From: Granulosicoccus antarcticus IMCC3135
GTDB taxonomy: Bacteria > Pseudomonadota > Gammaproteobacteria > Granulosicoccales > Granulosicoccaceae
Assembly: GCF_002215215.1 (NCBI RefSeq)
Contig: NZ_CP018632.1
Location: forward strand, 5,266,501-5,330,500
DNA length: 64,000 nucleotides
Reading direction: 5' to 3'
Position 1 is the first letter of the stretch. Each line of letters starts with the position of its first letter. Both the position numbers and the translations under genes were made by a program. Of this stretch, positions 18,699-27,919 are shown piece by piece. The notes under the pieces are model-generated. The model ran no database searches. It saw only the letters and a program-made list of their open reading frames with translations, and was not told the origin of the DNA.

Positions 18699-19440
18699 AG
18701 CCTCGGTACAGGGACTCGATCATCGGCTCATCGACATCCTCTGCTGGCAGATCAAACAGCACTCGGCCCTGCCGTAAACCGATGATGCGAGACAAATGAC
18801 TACGCGCCAGTTCGACCTGATGCAAAGAGCACACAATGGACTGGCTGTTTTGAGTCACATGATTCAGCAAAGTACTCAGACACAGCTCGGAGCTGGAAGG
18901 GTCCAGCGCTGACAGTGGTTCATCGACGAACAGATATTCGGCTTCACAAGCCATGGCCCGAGCAATGGCAACCCGTTGCTTTTGTCCACCGGACAAGGTC
19001 TCAACAGGTCGCCACAAGTGCTGCTCAACATCAAGGCTTGACAGAAAACCATGCGCCAGCTCGACATCTGCGCGGGCTGGGAACATCAGCGAGCGCAAAG
19101 CAAATGCCAACGAACGTGTTGGCAATAGTCCGGACAAGACCGCCAGTGCGACTCGTTGCCTAGCTGGTAGAGGCGCCGATTGCGGGCAGAGATGAATCTT
19201 GCCGCGCATCCGTTGCAAACGGGCGGTTTTCTGCTGCCAGGGATCCTGCTCGTCGAGCGCCACGCTACCGGTTGACGGTGCAAGCGCCATGCTCATGATC
19301 CGCAACAAGGAGCTCTTGCCAGAACCACTGGGGCCGATCAGAGCCACCTGCTCCTGGCGATCAATGGTCAGGCAGATGTCATCCAGTGCCGGTGTCCCGT
19401 CATTGTAGGTGACACCAACCTGACCCAGTCTGAGGCTCAA
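18676..19440 (-). CDS. Phosphonate-type ABC transporter ATP-binding protein (PhnC-like)
   Basis: A 254-residue ABC ATPase with Walker A GPSGSGKSS (about 36-44), Q-loop region, signature LSGGQKQR, Walker B YLFVDEP followed by LSALDP, and the switch His in CSLHQVELA. The spacing and LHQVELA pattern match PhnC-type ATPases. It lies three bases after the substrate-binding gene and overlaps the permease, forming a tight three-gene import operon. Confidence 0.9.
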   Translation of the reverse strand: MSLRLGQVGVTYNDGTPALDDICLTIDRQEQVALIGPSGSGKSSLLRIMSMALAPSTGSVALDEQDPWQQKTARLQRMRGKIHLCPQSAPLPARQRVALAVLSGLLPTRSLAFALRSLMFPARADVELAHGFLSSLDVEQHLWRPVETLSGGQKQRVAIARAMACEAEYLFVDEPLSALDPSSSELCLSTLLNHVTQNSQSIVCSLHQVELARSHLSRIIGLRQGRVLFDLPAEDVDEPMIESLYRGYESELRD

Positions 19441-19443
19441 GAG

Positions 19444-20379
19444 CTAGTTGCTGCCCAGTAGCTCAGCCGCTATTGCGGCGCGCTTGATGCCGTCATAGAA
19501 ACTTGCCTCGGTGGGCACGAAACGCGTGGCTCGTTGCAGATCCAGGATGATTCGGTCTGACTCGTTCTCAGGATCCAGCGCAATAAAGGCATCAATGAGC
19601 TTGCCACGAATATCAGAAGACAGAGCCGGCCTGATAGTCCAGTTGTAATCATGATATTCAGGCGTGGTGTAGAACACCCGAAGCTTGTCAGTATCGACTT
19701 TACCTTCCTCGACAAGCTTCTCCCACACCTTGATATTCAGGGCGCCTGCAGCAACCCGACCACCTGCAACCGAAAAGGCCGTTGCATCGTGAGCACCTGA
19801 AAATGCAATGGACAGATCATTGTCGACATCGATTCCCTCGCTGCTCAGATAATGTCTGGGCATCAGATGGCCTGATGTGGATGAAGGTGAACCAAACGAG
19901 AAGCTGACGCCTTTCAAATCGGCGATCGACTGGATGGCTGAATCAGTCTGTGTAATGAAAACCGACTGAAAACGCTCGTCTTCCGCTCGTTGGACAATAG
20001 GCTCTACTTTGCCATCGGATCGCTGCGCCGCTTGCACGTAAGTGAAACCACCCAGCCAGGCCATATCGATCTGTTCGCTGACCAGAGCTTCAACGGCTGC
20101 CGCGTAATCGGTTACAGGCACAAAAGAGACCGGCATTTCCAGAACCTGCGACAGATAGTCCGCCAACGGTTCGAACTTGCGTATCAGTTCTGTCGGGGCC
20201 TCATCCGGGATCGCGCTGATGCGGAATGTATTCTGTGTATCAGCGTGGGATTGCCCGCCAATAATGCTGAATGTCAGCAAAGTAGCGCAGGCCAGAAATC
20301 GGGTAAATCTCTGAGATCTGGCTCCAGGGCTTACTGCCGAGCACAGGCGCTGTACAACAACCGATGTAGATCGTGTCAT
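19444..20379 (-). CDS. PhnD-type periplasmic binding protein (putative selenate or phosphonate ABC importer)
   Basis: A 311-residue protein with an extended n-region and signal peptide (hydrophobic LACATLLTFSIIGG, cleavage near SHA-DT at about 47). The mature part carries the PhnD-fold signatures PDEAPTELIRKFEPLADYLS, PVTDYAAAVEAL, DMAWLGGFTYVQA and FGSPSSTSGHLMPR. The segment SAIPDEAPTELIRKF and the WLGGFTYVQA block fit the subfamily annotated elsewhere as putative selenate binding protein better than true PhnD. No phosphonate lyase or selenium gene is adjacent, so the ligand remains open. First gene of the importer operon. Confidence 0.8.
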   Translation of the reverse strand: MTRSTSVVVQRLCSAVSPGARSQRFTRFLACATLLTFSIIGGQSHADTQNTFRISAIPDEAPTELIRKFEPLADYLSQVLEMPVSFVPVTDYAAAVEALVSEQIDMAWLGGFTYVQAAQRSDGKVEPIVQRAEDERFQSVFITQTDSAIQSIADLKGVSFSFGSPSSTSGHLMPRHYLSSEGIDVDNDLSIAFSGAHDATAFSVAGGRVAAGALNIKVWEKLVEEGKVDTDKLRVFYTTPEYHDYNWTIRPALSSDIRGKLIDAFIALDPENESDRIILDLQRATRFVPTEASFYDGIKRAAIAAELLGSN

Positions 20380-20476
20380 GTTGATAATTCAATCACAATT
20401 GCGGCAAGATTAAATGGGCTTGCCAAGGCGGCTGGACTATAGCAAATATTCCGGCTCAATCGTGATTTCTGACAGA

Positions 20477-20490
20477 CTAAGGGATCGTGA
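20477..20490 (+). repeat. Dispersed 14-bp motif, copy 3
   Basis: Exact CTAAGGGATCGTGA just beside the terminator hairpin of the MAPEG gene. Confidence 0.7.
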
Positions 20491-20496
20491 TAAGAC

Positions 20497-20532
20497 ATCA
20501 CAAAGAGGAGCAACCCTCCTCTTTGTAGTGAT
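20497..20532 (-). terminator. Terminator hairpin after the MAPEG gene
   Basis: CAAAGAGGAG pairs perfectly with CTCCTCTTTG around a 5-nt loop. An outer ATCA/TGAT extends the stem across a 3-nt bulge. It begins 8 bp beyond the stop of the minus-strand MAPEG gene. Confidence 0.75.
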
Positions 20533-20540
20533 CAATCCGG

Positions 20541-20939
20541 CTACGGTGCGCTATCACCAAATGCTGCCATGAGTGCTCCGACCAGAGTCGACAGCAACAA
20601 GATAACAGTGGGCAGGAAAGTCAGTATGAAGCCCAATCCACGTTTGGCCGGGTCTGCCACATAGGCGTTCGAGTAGAGGAAACGCCCGATCAGATAGACG
20701 CACCCGATCAGTGATACCAGCGAAGGAGACCAATAGTATGACGCCATGAACAACGCCGGCAGAAAGCAGACCAGCTGTTCCAGCGTATTCATCTGAACAC
20801 GGTAGACCCGTTCAAACTGCTCATTACCCGTGACAGCAGGCGCTTTGACGCCATGAGTCTCTCGAGCCTTACCTACCAATACAGAGAAAAGTATGAACTG
20901 CAGGATGGCAAGAACAGCCACGATATGAACAATACTCAT
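20541..20939 (-). CDS. MAPEG family membrane protein
   Basis: A 132-residue protein with four predicted membrane helices. It has the MAPEG core near residues 45-60 (NEQFERVYRVQMNTLEQLVCFLPALF) with the conserved E-R-x-Q-x-N-x-x-E-x pattern. MAPEG proteins are trimeric glutathione-dependent transferases or peroxidases in membranes; bacterial members are poorly defined. It lies 18 bp after the GNAT gene on the same strand, so the two are probably co-transcribed. Confidence 0.88.
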   Translation of the reverse strand: MSIVHIVAVLAILQFILFSVLVGKARETHGVKAPAVTGNEQFERVYRVQMNTLEQLVCFLPALFMASYYWSPSLVSLIGCVYLIGRFLYSNAYVADPAKRGLGFILTFLPTVILLLSTLVGALMAAFGDSAP

Positions 20940-20957
20940 GTACGATTTCCGGTTAAA

Positions 20958-21452
20958 TTAGTTATCAGTTGAAAATTGGGCAAGCCGCTTCAAGGCATCA
21001 CCGCTCAAACGATAGCCGACCCACTCATTCTGGCGCTCGGCATCCATGGAGTTATACACGTCTATTGCTTGCTGATTCCATTTGAGTACGCTCCACTCCA
21101 TCCGGTGACAGCTATTCTGCATCGCGATAGCGGCCAGATGGCTCATGAGCATTTTGCCGACCCCAAGACCACGATATCCCTGTGAGACATAAAGATCTTC
21201 CAGATACAGTCCGTTGCGACCTAACCAGGTTGAGTAGTTGAAGAAGTACACAGCCATGCCAACGGCAGCCGTGCGCCTTTCGGCAATGAGCGCATAAGCC
21301 TTACAGTCATCTGAAAAAAGAGATTTTCTGACATCCCCTATCGTCGACTTTACTTCTGCCCTGGATTTTTCAAAACTGGCAAGATCGATGATGAATTCAT
21401 GTATCTGCTCAGCATCTTCAAGCATCGCCGGTCGTATGATGATGTTGGCCAT
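20958..21452 (-). CDS. GNAT family N-acetyltransferase
   Basis: This 164-residue protein has the acetyl-CoA binding motif A YRGLGVGKML (about 94-103) preceded by LYLEDLYVSQG, the pattern of the spermidine/diamine acetyltransferase-like subgroup (LEDLYV, SVLKWNQQAIDVYNSM). The C-terminal WNQQAIDFY-like motif is typical of SSAT-like GNATs. Polyamine or amino-acid acetylation is possible, but the substrate is not proven. First gene of a two-gene unit with MAPEG. Confidence 0.87.
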   Translation of the reverse strand: MANIIIRPAMLEDAEQIHEFIIDLASFEKSRAEVKSTIGDVRKSLFSDDCKAYALIAERRTAAVGMAVYFFNYSTWLGRNGLYLEDLYVSQGYRGLGVGKMLMSHLAAIAMQNSCHRMEWSVLKWNQQAIDVYNSMDAERQNEWVGYRLSGDALKRLAQFSTDN

Positions 21453-21764
21453 AAGTTATTTTACATTCGGTCAGCTCTCTTGATTACTCATTATAGCGAC
21501 CGAGCTGCGCCAGCCTCAAAAGACTCGTGCAGCGTGATGAAAAAGCTTCAGGTGCTGAGCACGTTCAAATGCCTGGAAGATCTGCTTCGAAGTTGGCGTT
21601 TTTCGCTGTTTTCACGGGATACATCCTGTATCCCGTGAAGCACGGCCTCTGGCAGCTGGCGGCGTTCGTCCAGTCCAATGTAACAGGTTACCAGCACAAT
21701 TCTGAACCACCGGTGACCCGTCACCGGTCACGATCCAGACTCGAAACTCACCCTCGACCAGCGT
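21453..21764. other. Intergenic region with two perfect inverted repeats
   Basis: No gene is evident. A perfect 13-bp inverted repeat (TTCACGGGATACA with its complement, 3-nt loop) lies at 21611-21639. A second, CCGGTGAC-cc-GTCACCGG, lies at 21710-21727, 37 bp beyond the stop of the minus-strand antiporter gene, and is a candidate terminator for it. Confidence 0.6.
21611..21639. repeat. Perfect 13-bp inverted repeat
   Basis: TTCACGGGATACA, 3-nt loop, exact reverse complement. The arms share the CGTGAA/GGGAT elements of the recurrent gene-end motif in scrambled order, so a relationship is uncertain. Confidence 0.6.
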
Positions 21765-23306
21765 TTAGCTCACAGCTGCTGGCGGTGGCATTGTGGCCTC
21801 CAGATCATGCCCCTTCAGCGGGTCCGGGAAACCGATTTTACTCATATCCTTGATCGCCTCGCCACTGTCCACCCATTTCTGTATCTCGGCTTCGCTCGCC
21901 TTGGGGGAGAACAAACCGGTATACGCGTAGAGAATACCGAATACGGGGGACAACCAGCAGGCAAAAGAGAGTGGAATGTACAACAGGTTCTCGACCTGTC
22001 CATCTGAAATTCCAAGTCCCAGTGCGGTGATTACAAAAGCACCACCGGCATTCCACGGAATCAGTGGAGACATCAGCGTGCCACCTTCTTCAACCGCACG
22101 ACTCAGGTTCAGTGTGGAATAACCCATTCCCCGGTACGCAGGAGCATACATACGCCCTGGCAATGCAATGGACAGGTAGGGGTCGCCGGCGACAAGATTG
22201 GTGGCGAATGAGGTGCCGATAGCGGCAGTCTGCACGCCTGCGAATGTACGCACACGAGTAAGAATGGCATTGATGATGGCTTCAAGACAACCTATACGCT
22301 CCAGTGCGCCACCAAAACCCAGTGCAATCAAGACCAGTGAGATAACCCACATCATCGATTGAATGCCACCGCGATTCAGCAAGGTATCGATTTCTGTCAC
22401 ACCCGTCTCGATCGAATAACCACTGTTTGCATAACTGAATACGTCATGCAAACCGACGCCCTGAAATATGATGGCCATCAAACCTCCCAACAGGACACCG
22501 GCAAACAGAGAAGGAATGGGGGGCTTCTTGGCGATCGCAAGACCGATGACCAGCAATGCCGGAAGCAGCAACCAGGGCGAAATCCAGAAACTTGCCTGCA
22601 GTGCTGTGGTGATCGTATCGATTTTTTCGAACGAGGTAGCACTGGGGTCAATCCAGGCATAGCCTGCGTAGGCGTAGATACCGAGGGCCACGAGCATAGC
22701 CGGTACGGTGGTTGGCATCATGTTACGAATATGGTCAAACAGATCGACTCCGGTGACCGCCGGTGCCAGATTTGTCGTATCCGATAGCGGTGAGATCTTG
22801 TCCCCAAAAAAGGCCCCCGAAACAACGGCACCTGCCGTCCAGTACATCGGAATACCGAAACCTGCACCGATGCCCATCAGGGCCAGGCCCACCGTACCCG
22901 ACGTACCCCAGGAGGTTCCCAGCGAGACGGAGACAACGGCACACAGTGCCATCGCGGCTGCCAGAAATATTTCAGGGGTGAGAAGCTTCAAACCGTAGTA
23001 GATCAGTGTGGGCACTGTGCCACTGGAAATCCACACACCGATGATCATGCCCACGGCGATCAACACCGAGACTGAGGGCAGTGCTACATGGATAACATGG
23101 AAGATGCCCTGTTCAATGCTCGGCCATTTGTAACCGAGTTTCATGCCGACCAGACCCGTTATCGCAAGGCCGATAGCCAAAGGTATATGCGGGGTAAAAT
23201 CGCCAAAATAGAATAACTGTACGCCGAGTACGATCAGCGTCAGCAAGATTGGCAGTAACGCAAGACCCAGTGAGGGTAGTGCGTGCTCCCGTTGTTCGCT
23301 CTGCAT
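21765..23306 (-). CDS. nhaC: NhaC-family Na+/H+ antiporter
   Basis: A 513-residue inner-membrane protein with about 12 hydrophobic segments. It has the NhaC blocks SLGTSWGTSGTVGLALMGIG, GAFFGDKISPLSDTTNLAPAV and NLVAGDPYLSIALPGRMY. The family exchanges Na+ for protons and some members exchange organic anions. The start was moved to the ATG at 23306: AAGGAGC lies about 9 bp upstream and the longer form would overlap glyA with a non-family extension. It is 16 bp downstream of glyA, so the antiporter and SHMT are co-transcribed, hinting at amino-acid linked use rather than pure pH control. Confidence 0.88.
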   Translation of the reverse strand: MQSEQREHALPSLGLALLPILLTLIVLGVQLFYFGDFTPHIPLAIGLAITGLVGMKLGYKWPSIEQGIFHVIHVALPSVSVLIAVGMIIGVWISSGTVPTLIYYGLKLLTPEIFLAAAMALCAVVSVSLGTSWGTSGTVGLALMGIGAGFGIPMYWTAGAVVSGAFFGDKISPLSDTTNLAPAVTGVDLFDHIRNMMPTTVPAMLVALGIYAYAGYAWIDPSATSFEKIDTITTALQASFWISPWLLLPALLVIGLAIAKKPPIPSLFAGVLLGGLMAIIFQGVGLHDVFSYANSGYSIETGVTEIDTLLNRGGIQSMMWVISLVLIALGFGGALERIGCLEAIINAILTRVRTFAGVQTAAIGTSFATNLVAGDPYLSIALPGRMYAPAYRGMGYSTLNLSRAVEEGGTLMSPLIPWNAGGAFVITALGLGISDGQVENLLYIPLSFACWLSPVFGILYAYTGLFSPKASEAEIQKWVDSGEAIKDMSKIGFPDPLKGHDLEATMPPPAAVS

Positions 23307-23322
23307 TGGATTAAAGCTCCTT

Positions 23323-24591
23323 TTATACGTACAGCGGATGTGCAGCACACAGGTGCTGAACCTGACTCAGCACTCGTGCTTCAATAGCGGCATCACCCTC
23401 ACCCTCTGTCTGCGACAAGGCTTGAACCACTTCGAGCACCAACTCACCCACTTGTCGAAATTCGCTCTCACCAAAGCCTCGCGTGGTGCAGGCTGCTGTG
23501 CCCAGGCGCACCCCAGAGGTCACGAACGGCTTCTCCGGATCAAATGGGATTGAATTCTTGTTACACGTCAGACCCGCCCGCTCAAGCGCCTGTTCGGCAT
23601 CACGTCCATTGACCCCTTTGGGCCGCAGATCAACCAGCACCAGGTGTGTATCCGTACCGCCGGAGACAATATCAAGACCACCCTGTTGCAAGACCTCGGA
23701 CAATGCTCTGGCATTGGTCAACACCTGCTGGCTATACAGCTTGAACGCCGGTTGCAACGCCTCCCCCAATGCCACAGCCTTTGCCGCAATGACATGCATC
23801 AGTGGCCCACCCTGATTACCTGGAAACACAGCAGAATTGAATTTCTTTGCCAGCGCCTCGTCGTTACACAGAATCATGCCGCCGCGAGGACCGCGCAGCG
23901 TTTTGTGTACCGTGGTGGTCACTACATGCGCATGCGGTAGTGGGTCAGGATAAAGGCCTGAGGCAATCAGACCCGCATAGTGCGCCATATCCACCATCAG
24001 ATAGGCACCCACTTCATCGGCTATTTCCCGGAAGCCTGCAAAATCAATCGCTCGAGGATAAGCTGAAGCACCCGCGATGATCAGCTTCGGACGGGTTTCC
24101 AGAGCCACTTTGCGAACCTGCTCCATGTCGATGAGCTGATCCGATTCGCGCACTTCATAGCTGACGACATCGAACCATTTGCCAGACATGGTGACAGGTG
24201 AACCATGAGTCAGATGTCCGCCATGTGCCAGAGACATACCCATGATGCGATCGCCAGGTGCCAGCAGTGCCAGAAAGACCGCCTGATTGGCCTGGGCTCC
24301 CGAGTGTGGCTGTACATTGGCAAACTTTGCACCGAAAAGCTCTTTGGCACGCTCGATGGCAATGGTTTCTACCGTATCGACATGCTCACACCCACCGTAG
24401 TAACGACGACCGGGATATCCCTCAGCATACTTGTTGGTCAGTACCGAGCCCTGTGCCAGCAACACATCTGTGGAGACGATATTCTCCGAGGCGATCAGTT
24501 CGATCGTATTGCGCTGTCGCTCCAGTTCCAGGGCAATAGCATCGGCGATGGCAGTATCGCTGATAGTTTGTGTATTAATCAGATCAGACAT
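23323..24591 (-). CDS. glyA: Serine hydroxymethyltransferase
   Basis: A 422-residue PLP enzyme of usual length. It has [11 protein letters not shown] (substrate side), [14 protein letters not shown] (phosphate binding), the [12 protein letters not shown] motif and the PLP lysine in [14 protein letters not shown] (about 228). It interconverts serine and glycine with tetrahydrofolate. Its pairing with an antiporter and a divergent LysR regulator is unlike a housekeeping glyA, and the divergence of several blocks ([25 protein letters not shown]) suggests a second, specialised copy, for example for catabolism of a substituted serine. That specialisation is inference. Confidence 0.92.
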   Translation of the reverse strand: MSDLINTQTISDTAIADAIALELERQRNTIELIASENIVSTDVLLAQGSVLTNKYAEGYPGRRYYGGCEHVDTVETIAIERAKELFGAKFANVQPHSGAQANQAVFLALLAPGDRIMGMSLAHGGHLTHGSPVTMSGKWFDVVSYEVRESDQLIDMEQVRKVALETRPKLIIAGASAYPRAIDFAGFREIADEVGAYLMVDMAHYAGLIASGLYPDPLPHAHVVTTTVHKTLRGPRGGMILCNDEALAKKFNSAVFPGNQGGPLMHVIAAKAVALGEALQPAFKLYSQQVLTNARALSEVLQQGGLDIVSGGTDTHLVLVDLRPKGVNGRDAEQALERAGLTCNKNSIPFDPEKPFVTSGVRLGTAACTTRGFGESEFRQVGELVLEVVQALSQTEGEGDAAIEARVLSQVQHLCAAHPLYV

Positions 24592-24824
24592 GTGTATCTC
24601 TAGGCGAAAAATCTAAAATTGTTCAACATCCGGCAAGCAGTTCCTGATTGGCCATGCTCAGAAATTCCCGGACGAAGGCAAGCCTCAAGCTGCTACGATA
24701 CTTTCAGTGAGCATGCCGTGGCAGGCGTAGAGAATCGCGCTATCGCACGATCTAGTCAAATAACTAAATCTCATGCCCCCTTAAGTATTAGTTACACCTT
24801 TATGTGGTCTGGAAAAAACAGGTA
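24592..24824. promoter_or_regulatory. Divergent promoter region glyA / LysR gene
   Basis: The 233-bp gap lies between divergent genes. An inverted repeat TAACTAA (24761-24767) ... TTAGTTA (24788-24794), with 20 bp between arms, sits just upstream of the LysR start. It is the best candidate operator, although the spacing is longer than the usual T-N11-A. I see no riboswitch-like fold. Confidence 0.4.
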
Positions 24825-25784
24825 ATGACTCAACTACCGCTGAACGCGCTGCGAGTATTCGAAGCTGCCGCACGCAACAACAGTTTCAGAGCCGCAGCAG
24901 ACGAGCTCTGCGTATCACAGCCGGCAGTCAGCCTGCAAATCAAGAATCTGGAGGACTGGCTCAATGCCCCACTGTACGATCGCACAGACAATCGTCCGCG
25001 CCTGCTCCCCCATGGCGAAGTACTAGCCCGAGCACTGACGGTTTCACTGGCCGACATCGAGGGATCCTGTCGTCGGGCACGCCGTCATTCGGAGTCGCAA
25101 ACCCTGGTTATCGCAGCCATTCCCTCGGTGGCGATCTGCTGGCTGATTCCGCGCTTGTCCAGTTTTCGCGCACTGCACCCCGAGCTCAATGTCAGGATTA
25201 TCTACGCCATTCACGGACAGGAAATTGATTTTGGCGATGTGGATCTTGCCTTTGTTTTCGACAACTCACTGCCTAGTCGAGCAGGTGCGCATACCCACAC
25301 CTTTCTTCCCGGCATCAGTGCGCCGGTCTGCAGTCCTGCTGTGCGCGAGACCATGAGCGGAGAGCGGCTACCTGAAGGCATCGCACTTGCCGGCTTTTTG
25401 CATGAACACGATCACACCGGTTGGGCTCGATGGTTTGCACGTGCCGATTGCGGTTCAGCACCATCGCTGTCAGGGCCTGTATTCGAAGATTTCAACCTGT
25501 TGCGTGCGGCAGCGCTCGCCGGCCAGGGGGTTGCACTTTGTCCGTTAGCCATCATCCGGGAAGACCTGCAATCGGGAAATCTTGTCCAGTTATCAGACAT
25601 CACAGTCAACAAAGACTACATCTACTACTTGCTTGAACATGCCTTCTGCGACGAGACCACGAGGCAGGCCACCCAAGCCTTCAGATCTTGGCTGTTCGAC
25701 ACACGCGACAAGGAATTTGCCGCAACCAGTTTCGGCCTTGCTTCAGAGGCGATTGACGGCACAAAAAACGCGGATCGAAGCTGA
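24825..25784 (+). CDS. LysR-family regulator, GcvA-like
   Basis: A 319-residue LTTR with the N-terminal helix-turn-helix (LPLNALRVFEAAARNNSFRAAADELCVSQPAVSLQIKNLE). The PLNALRVFEAAAR start is typical of the GcvA/AmpR group. The effector domain follows from about 90. The ATG at 24825 was chosen because it gives the standard N-terminus. Divergent to glyA-nhaC, it is the likely regulator of that operon; GcvA in enterics controls glycine cleavage, which fits a glycine/serine theme. Confidence 0.88.
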   Translation: MTQLPLNALRVFEAAARNNSFRAAADELCVSQPAVSLQIKNLEDWLNAPLYDRTDNRPRLLPHGEVLARALTVSLADIEGSCRRARRHSESQTLVIAAIPSVAICWLIPRLSSFRALHPELNVRIIYAIHGQEIDFGDVDLAFVFDNSLPSRAGAHTHTFLPGISAPVCSPAVRETMSGERLPEGIALAGFLHEHDHTGWARWFARADCGSAPSLSGPVFEDFNLLRAAALAGQGVALCPLAIIREDLQSGNLVQLSDITVNKDYIYYLLEHAFCDETTRQATQAFRSWLFDTRDKEFAATSFGLASEAIDGTKNADRS

Positions 25785-25786
25785 CA

Positions 25787-26671
25787 TCACGTGGCGACAG
25801 TGGTTATTCGATACTCGATAGCATGCAATGAGCCTCGCTCTGGACTGAAGCCCAATCCGATACTGCCAAAATTGTCCAACGATGCAGATTCACGACGAAT
25901 GAATTCAGACGAGAGCCCGCCTCGAATAATATAGGTTCCATTGGTGCTTGAATCATGGATCAGACACCGCCCCCTGACAAGTTCGATCCTGGCATGATTA
26001 CGTGATGCTGATTCGATATCGATGACGACATCATTGTCAACGGCGCGCCCAAATGTAAGCACCGAATTGCCCTCATCGATGCGGATGCGCCGCTCACCTA
26101 TCAGTAGATCAAGTACCGGGTTGGTCTGATAATGCTGAGTGCGACCGACTGCCGTGATGATACCGGTCTCTGCACTGTCGTTATTCCAATGAATCCGATA
26201 CACCGGCATGGGTGAACTCATTCCTTTGAAGTCCACACGATCAAGGAACAATGCACTTGAGCGATGCGGTAGTGACAATTGCGCCACGGCCTCTTCCGTT
26301 ATGCAGATTTCATCCGCTTCAGCATATGCTGCTACGCGTGCCGCCAGGTTCACAGCATTGCCATAGATATCACCGGTATCGGGGATGACCTCACCGTGGT
26401 GAAACCCGACTCGGACTGACAGATCCAGATTCTGATGCTCCCTCTGGATATCGATGGATGCCAGGTACGCCAAATCCGGGTGCGAGAAGCTGGCCAGTAT
26501 CGCATCGCCTATCGTTCGCAATAACGTTCCCTGATGACGCTCAACAATCGCGCGCATATACCTCAACGAATCACTCACCTGTTGGTGGGCTTCTACATCA
26601 CCTTTTGTCTGGTACAAACGCGTGCTACCTGCAAGGTCTGCAAATAACACGGTCAGGGTCTGTGAGCTCAT
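25787..26671 (-). CDS. Class III adenylate/guanylate cyclase with C-terminal FHA domain
   Basis: A 294-residue soluble protein. The N-terminal cyclase domain has both metal-binding aspartates, D12 (LFADLAGSTRL) and D56 (TIGDAILASF), plus NLAARVAA, the transition-state Asn/Arg region. The C-terminal part (about 205-275) is an FHA domain with GR..N....S..H and STNGTY, expected to bind phosphothreonine peptides. Such fusions link Ser/Thr kinase signalling to cyclic nucleotide synthesis; no kinase gene is present here. The start was placed at the ATG 26671 because the domain begins there, although the ribosome-binding site is weak. The gene is convergent with the LysR gene at 24825, 2 bp apart. 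Confidence 0.87.
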   Translation of the reverse strand: MSSQTLTVLFADLAGSTRLYQTKGDVEAHQQVSDSLRYMRAIVERHQGTLLRTIGDAILASFSHPDLAYLASIDIQREHQNLDLSVRVGFHHGEVIPDTGDIYGNAVNLAARVAAYAEADEICITEEAVAQLSLPHRSSALFLDRVDFKGMSSPMPVYRIHWNNDSAETGIITAVGRTQHYQTNPVLDLLIGERRIRIDEGNSVLTFGRAVDNDVVIDIESASRNHARIELVRGRCLIHDSSTNGTYIIRGGLSSEFIRRESASLDNFGSIGLGFSPERGSLHAIEYRITTVAT

Positions 26672-26992
26672 GACTGATACCAGCGTTGATGAAAATAGGT
26701 CGCAGTCATTATCCACCTTCACGACGCGAAGTTCGCAAAGTGGCCAAGACAGGTGCAATATCAGGTTCAGGCAACCGAGCTTTGCTCACGCTGCTGCACT
26801 TGATAACACATACTTCAGATACGTTCCATCGTCTGAATGGGTAGTTTCACCGAATTTCCAGACAATCTATCCGATTTTCGTAACAGTGAATTGTCATATG
26901 TTTTCTGTAGCAAGATTGCAAATGGAGTTATAACAGGATGGCTACTCGACCTTGTTCTCGCCGCCATCCTCATCAAAGTCACGACATGACGT
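26672..26992. other. Intergenic region without clear gene
   Basis: About 320 bp between the cyclase start and the stop of the next LysR gene on the same strand. It is AT-rich in its right half (about 26800-26935). Small open frames on both strands have no protein-like character. It probably holds the promoter for the cyclase gene. Confidence 0.5.
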
Positions 26993-27919
26993 TCAACCTT
27001 GCGAATGTGCTGCAAGCAGTTCCGCCAGAAACGTATCTCTAAGCAGGTTCGGTTCCGCACCCTCGCGGGTTATCGCCACAAATGGGGTATGAAAATTAAG
27101 CTGCTCGGGCAACAAGCGCCGCATTTCACCTGAGTTTATCCAACGCGTTGCCAAATGCTCCGGCAAGAAGCCTATGAATTTCCCACTGAGGATCAAGGTA
27201 GTCACACCTTCAATCTTGTTAGTACGGGCCGCCGGTGTCTGGTCAGGAAAAAACTCCCGAAATCTGGTGTTAAGCGTGTAACCCGGAACGACAAAATTCT
27301 GCTTCTTGATCAAATCAATTGTCAGACTCTCATCTTGAATCGGAAAGAGTTCGTGGTCAGTGCTGCAGTAAAGAAATAGTGACTCCTCGTAGAGATGAGA
27401 ATAAATCAGTGCTGGCAGGCGGTGATGGAATGGGATAATGCCAATCAGAGCCTGTCCGTCAATAACAGCCCGTTCAATCTCATTCGGCGACCCGATACTG
27501 AGAACCATTTTGACGTCGGGGCCTTTTTCACAGAATTGCGCCAATGCAAAGCGGGTCCGCGCGCTTTTGTCTGTAATTACATCGTCGGGCAGGTACAACG
27601 TAAAAGTGCCGACAAGTCGACTGTGCGCAGCGTTGATGGTACTGCGGAACTTCTCCAGATCCGCAAGCAACTGCAGCACAGCGTCATACACGACGCGACC
27701 GTGATCGGTGAGCTTGAATCCGGAGCGTCCACGCAGGCAGAGCGTCAGATCCAGGCGTGATTCAAGATCTTTCATGTAACGACTGATGGCCGAACGCCCG
27801 ATGTTGAGCTCCACTTCAGCCGCCGCAAATCCACCACAGTCCACCACTGTTCGGAACACTCTGAGAAGGTGAATATCCATATCACTGATATTCCCTTGCA
27901 GACTCGTCCGTTTTGTCAT
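26993..27919 (-). CDS. LysR-family regulator, divergent to the guanidino-hydrolase operon
   Basis: A 308-residue LTTR with HTH DMDIHLLRVFRTVVDCGGFAAAEVELNIGRSAISRYMKDLESRLDL-type sequence near residues 14-58. The effector domain has normal length. Divergent from the agmatinase-family/symporter operon, it is most likely its activator, as known for some guanidinobutyrase loci in pseudomonads (for example GbuR). The ligand is unproven. Confidence 0.87.
   Translation of the reverse strand: MTKRTSLQGNISDMDIHLLRVFRTVVDCGGFAAAEVELNIGRSAISRYMKDLESRLDLTLCLRGRSGFKLTDHGRVVYDAVLQLLADLEKFRSTINAAHSRLVGTFTLYLPDDVITDKSARTRFALAQFCEKGPDVKMVLSIGSPNEIERAVIDGQALIGIIPFHHRLPALIYSHLYEESLFLYCSTDHELFPIQDESLTIDLIKKQNFVVPGYTLNTRFREFFPDQTPAARTNKIEGVTTLILSGKFIGFLPEHLATRWINSGEMRRLLPEQLNFHTPFVAITREGAEPNLLRDTFLAELLAAHSQG

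Noticed and set aside
23307-23348. Longer N-terminus of the NhaC antiporter
   Set aside because: It overlaps glyA and lacks family character; ATG 23306 has a good ribosome-binding site.
24592-24803. Glycine riboswitch upstream of glyA
   Set aside because: I looked for the paired aptamer cores and saw neither the conserved motifs nor a fitting stem arrangement.
26622-26933. Plus-strand frame of 103 codons
   Set aside because: It begins inside the cyclase gene on the opposite strand and has no protein-like pattern.
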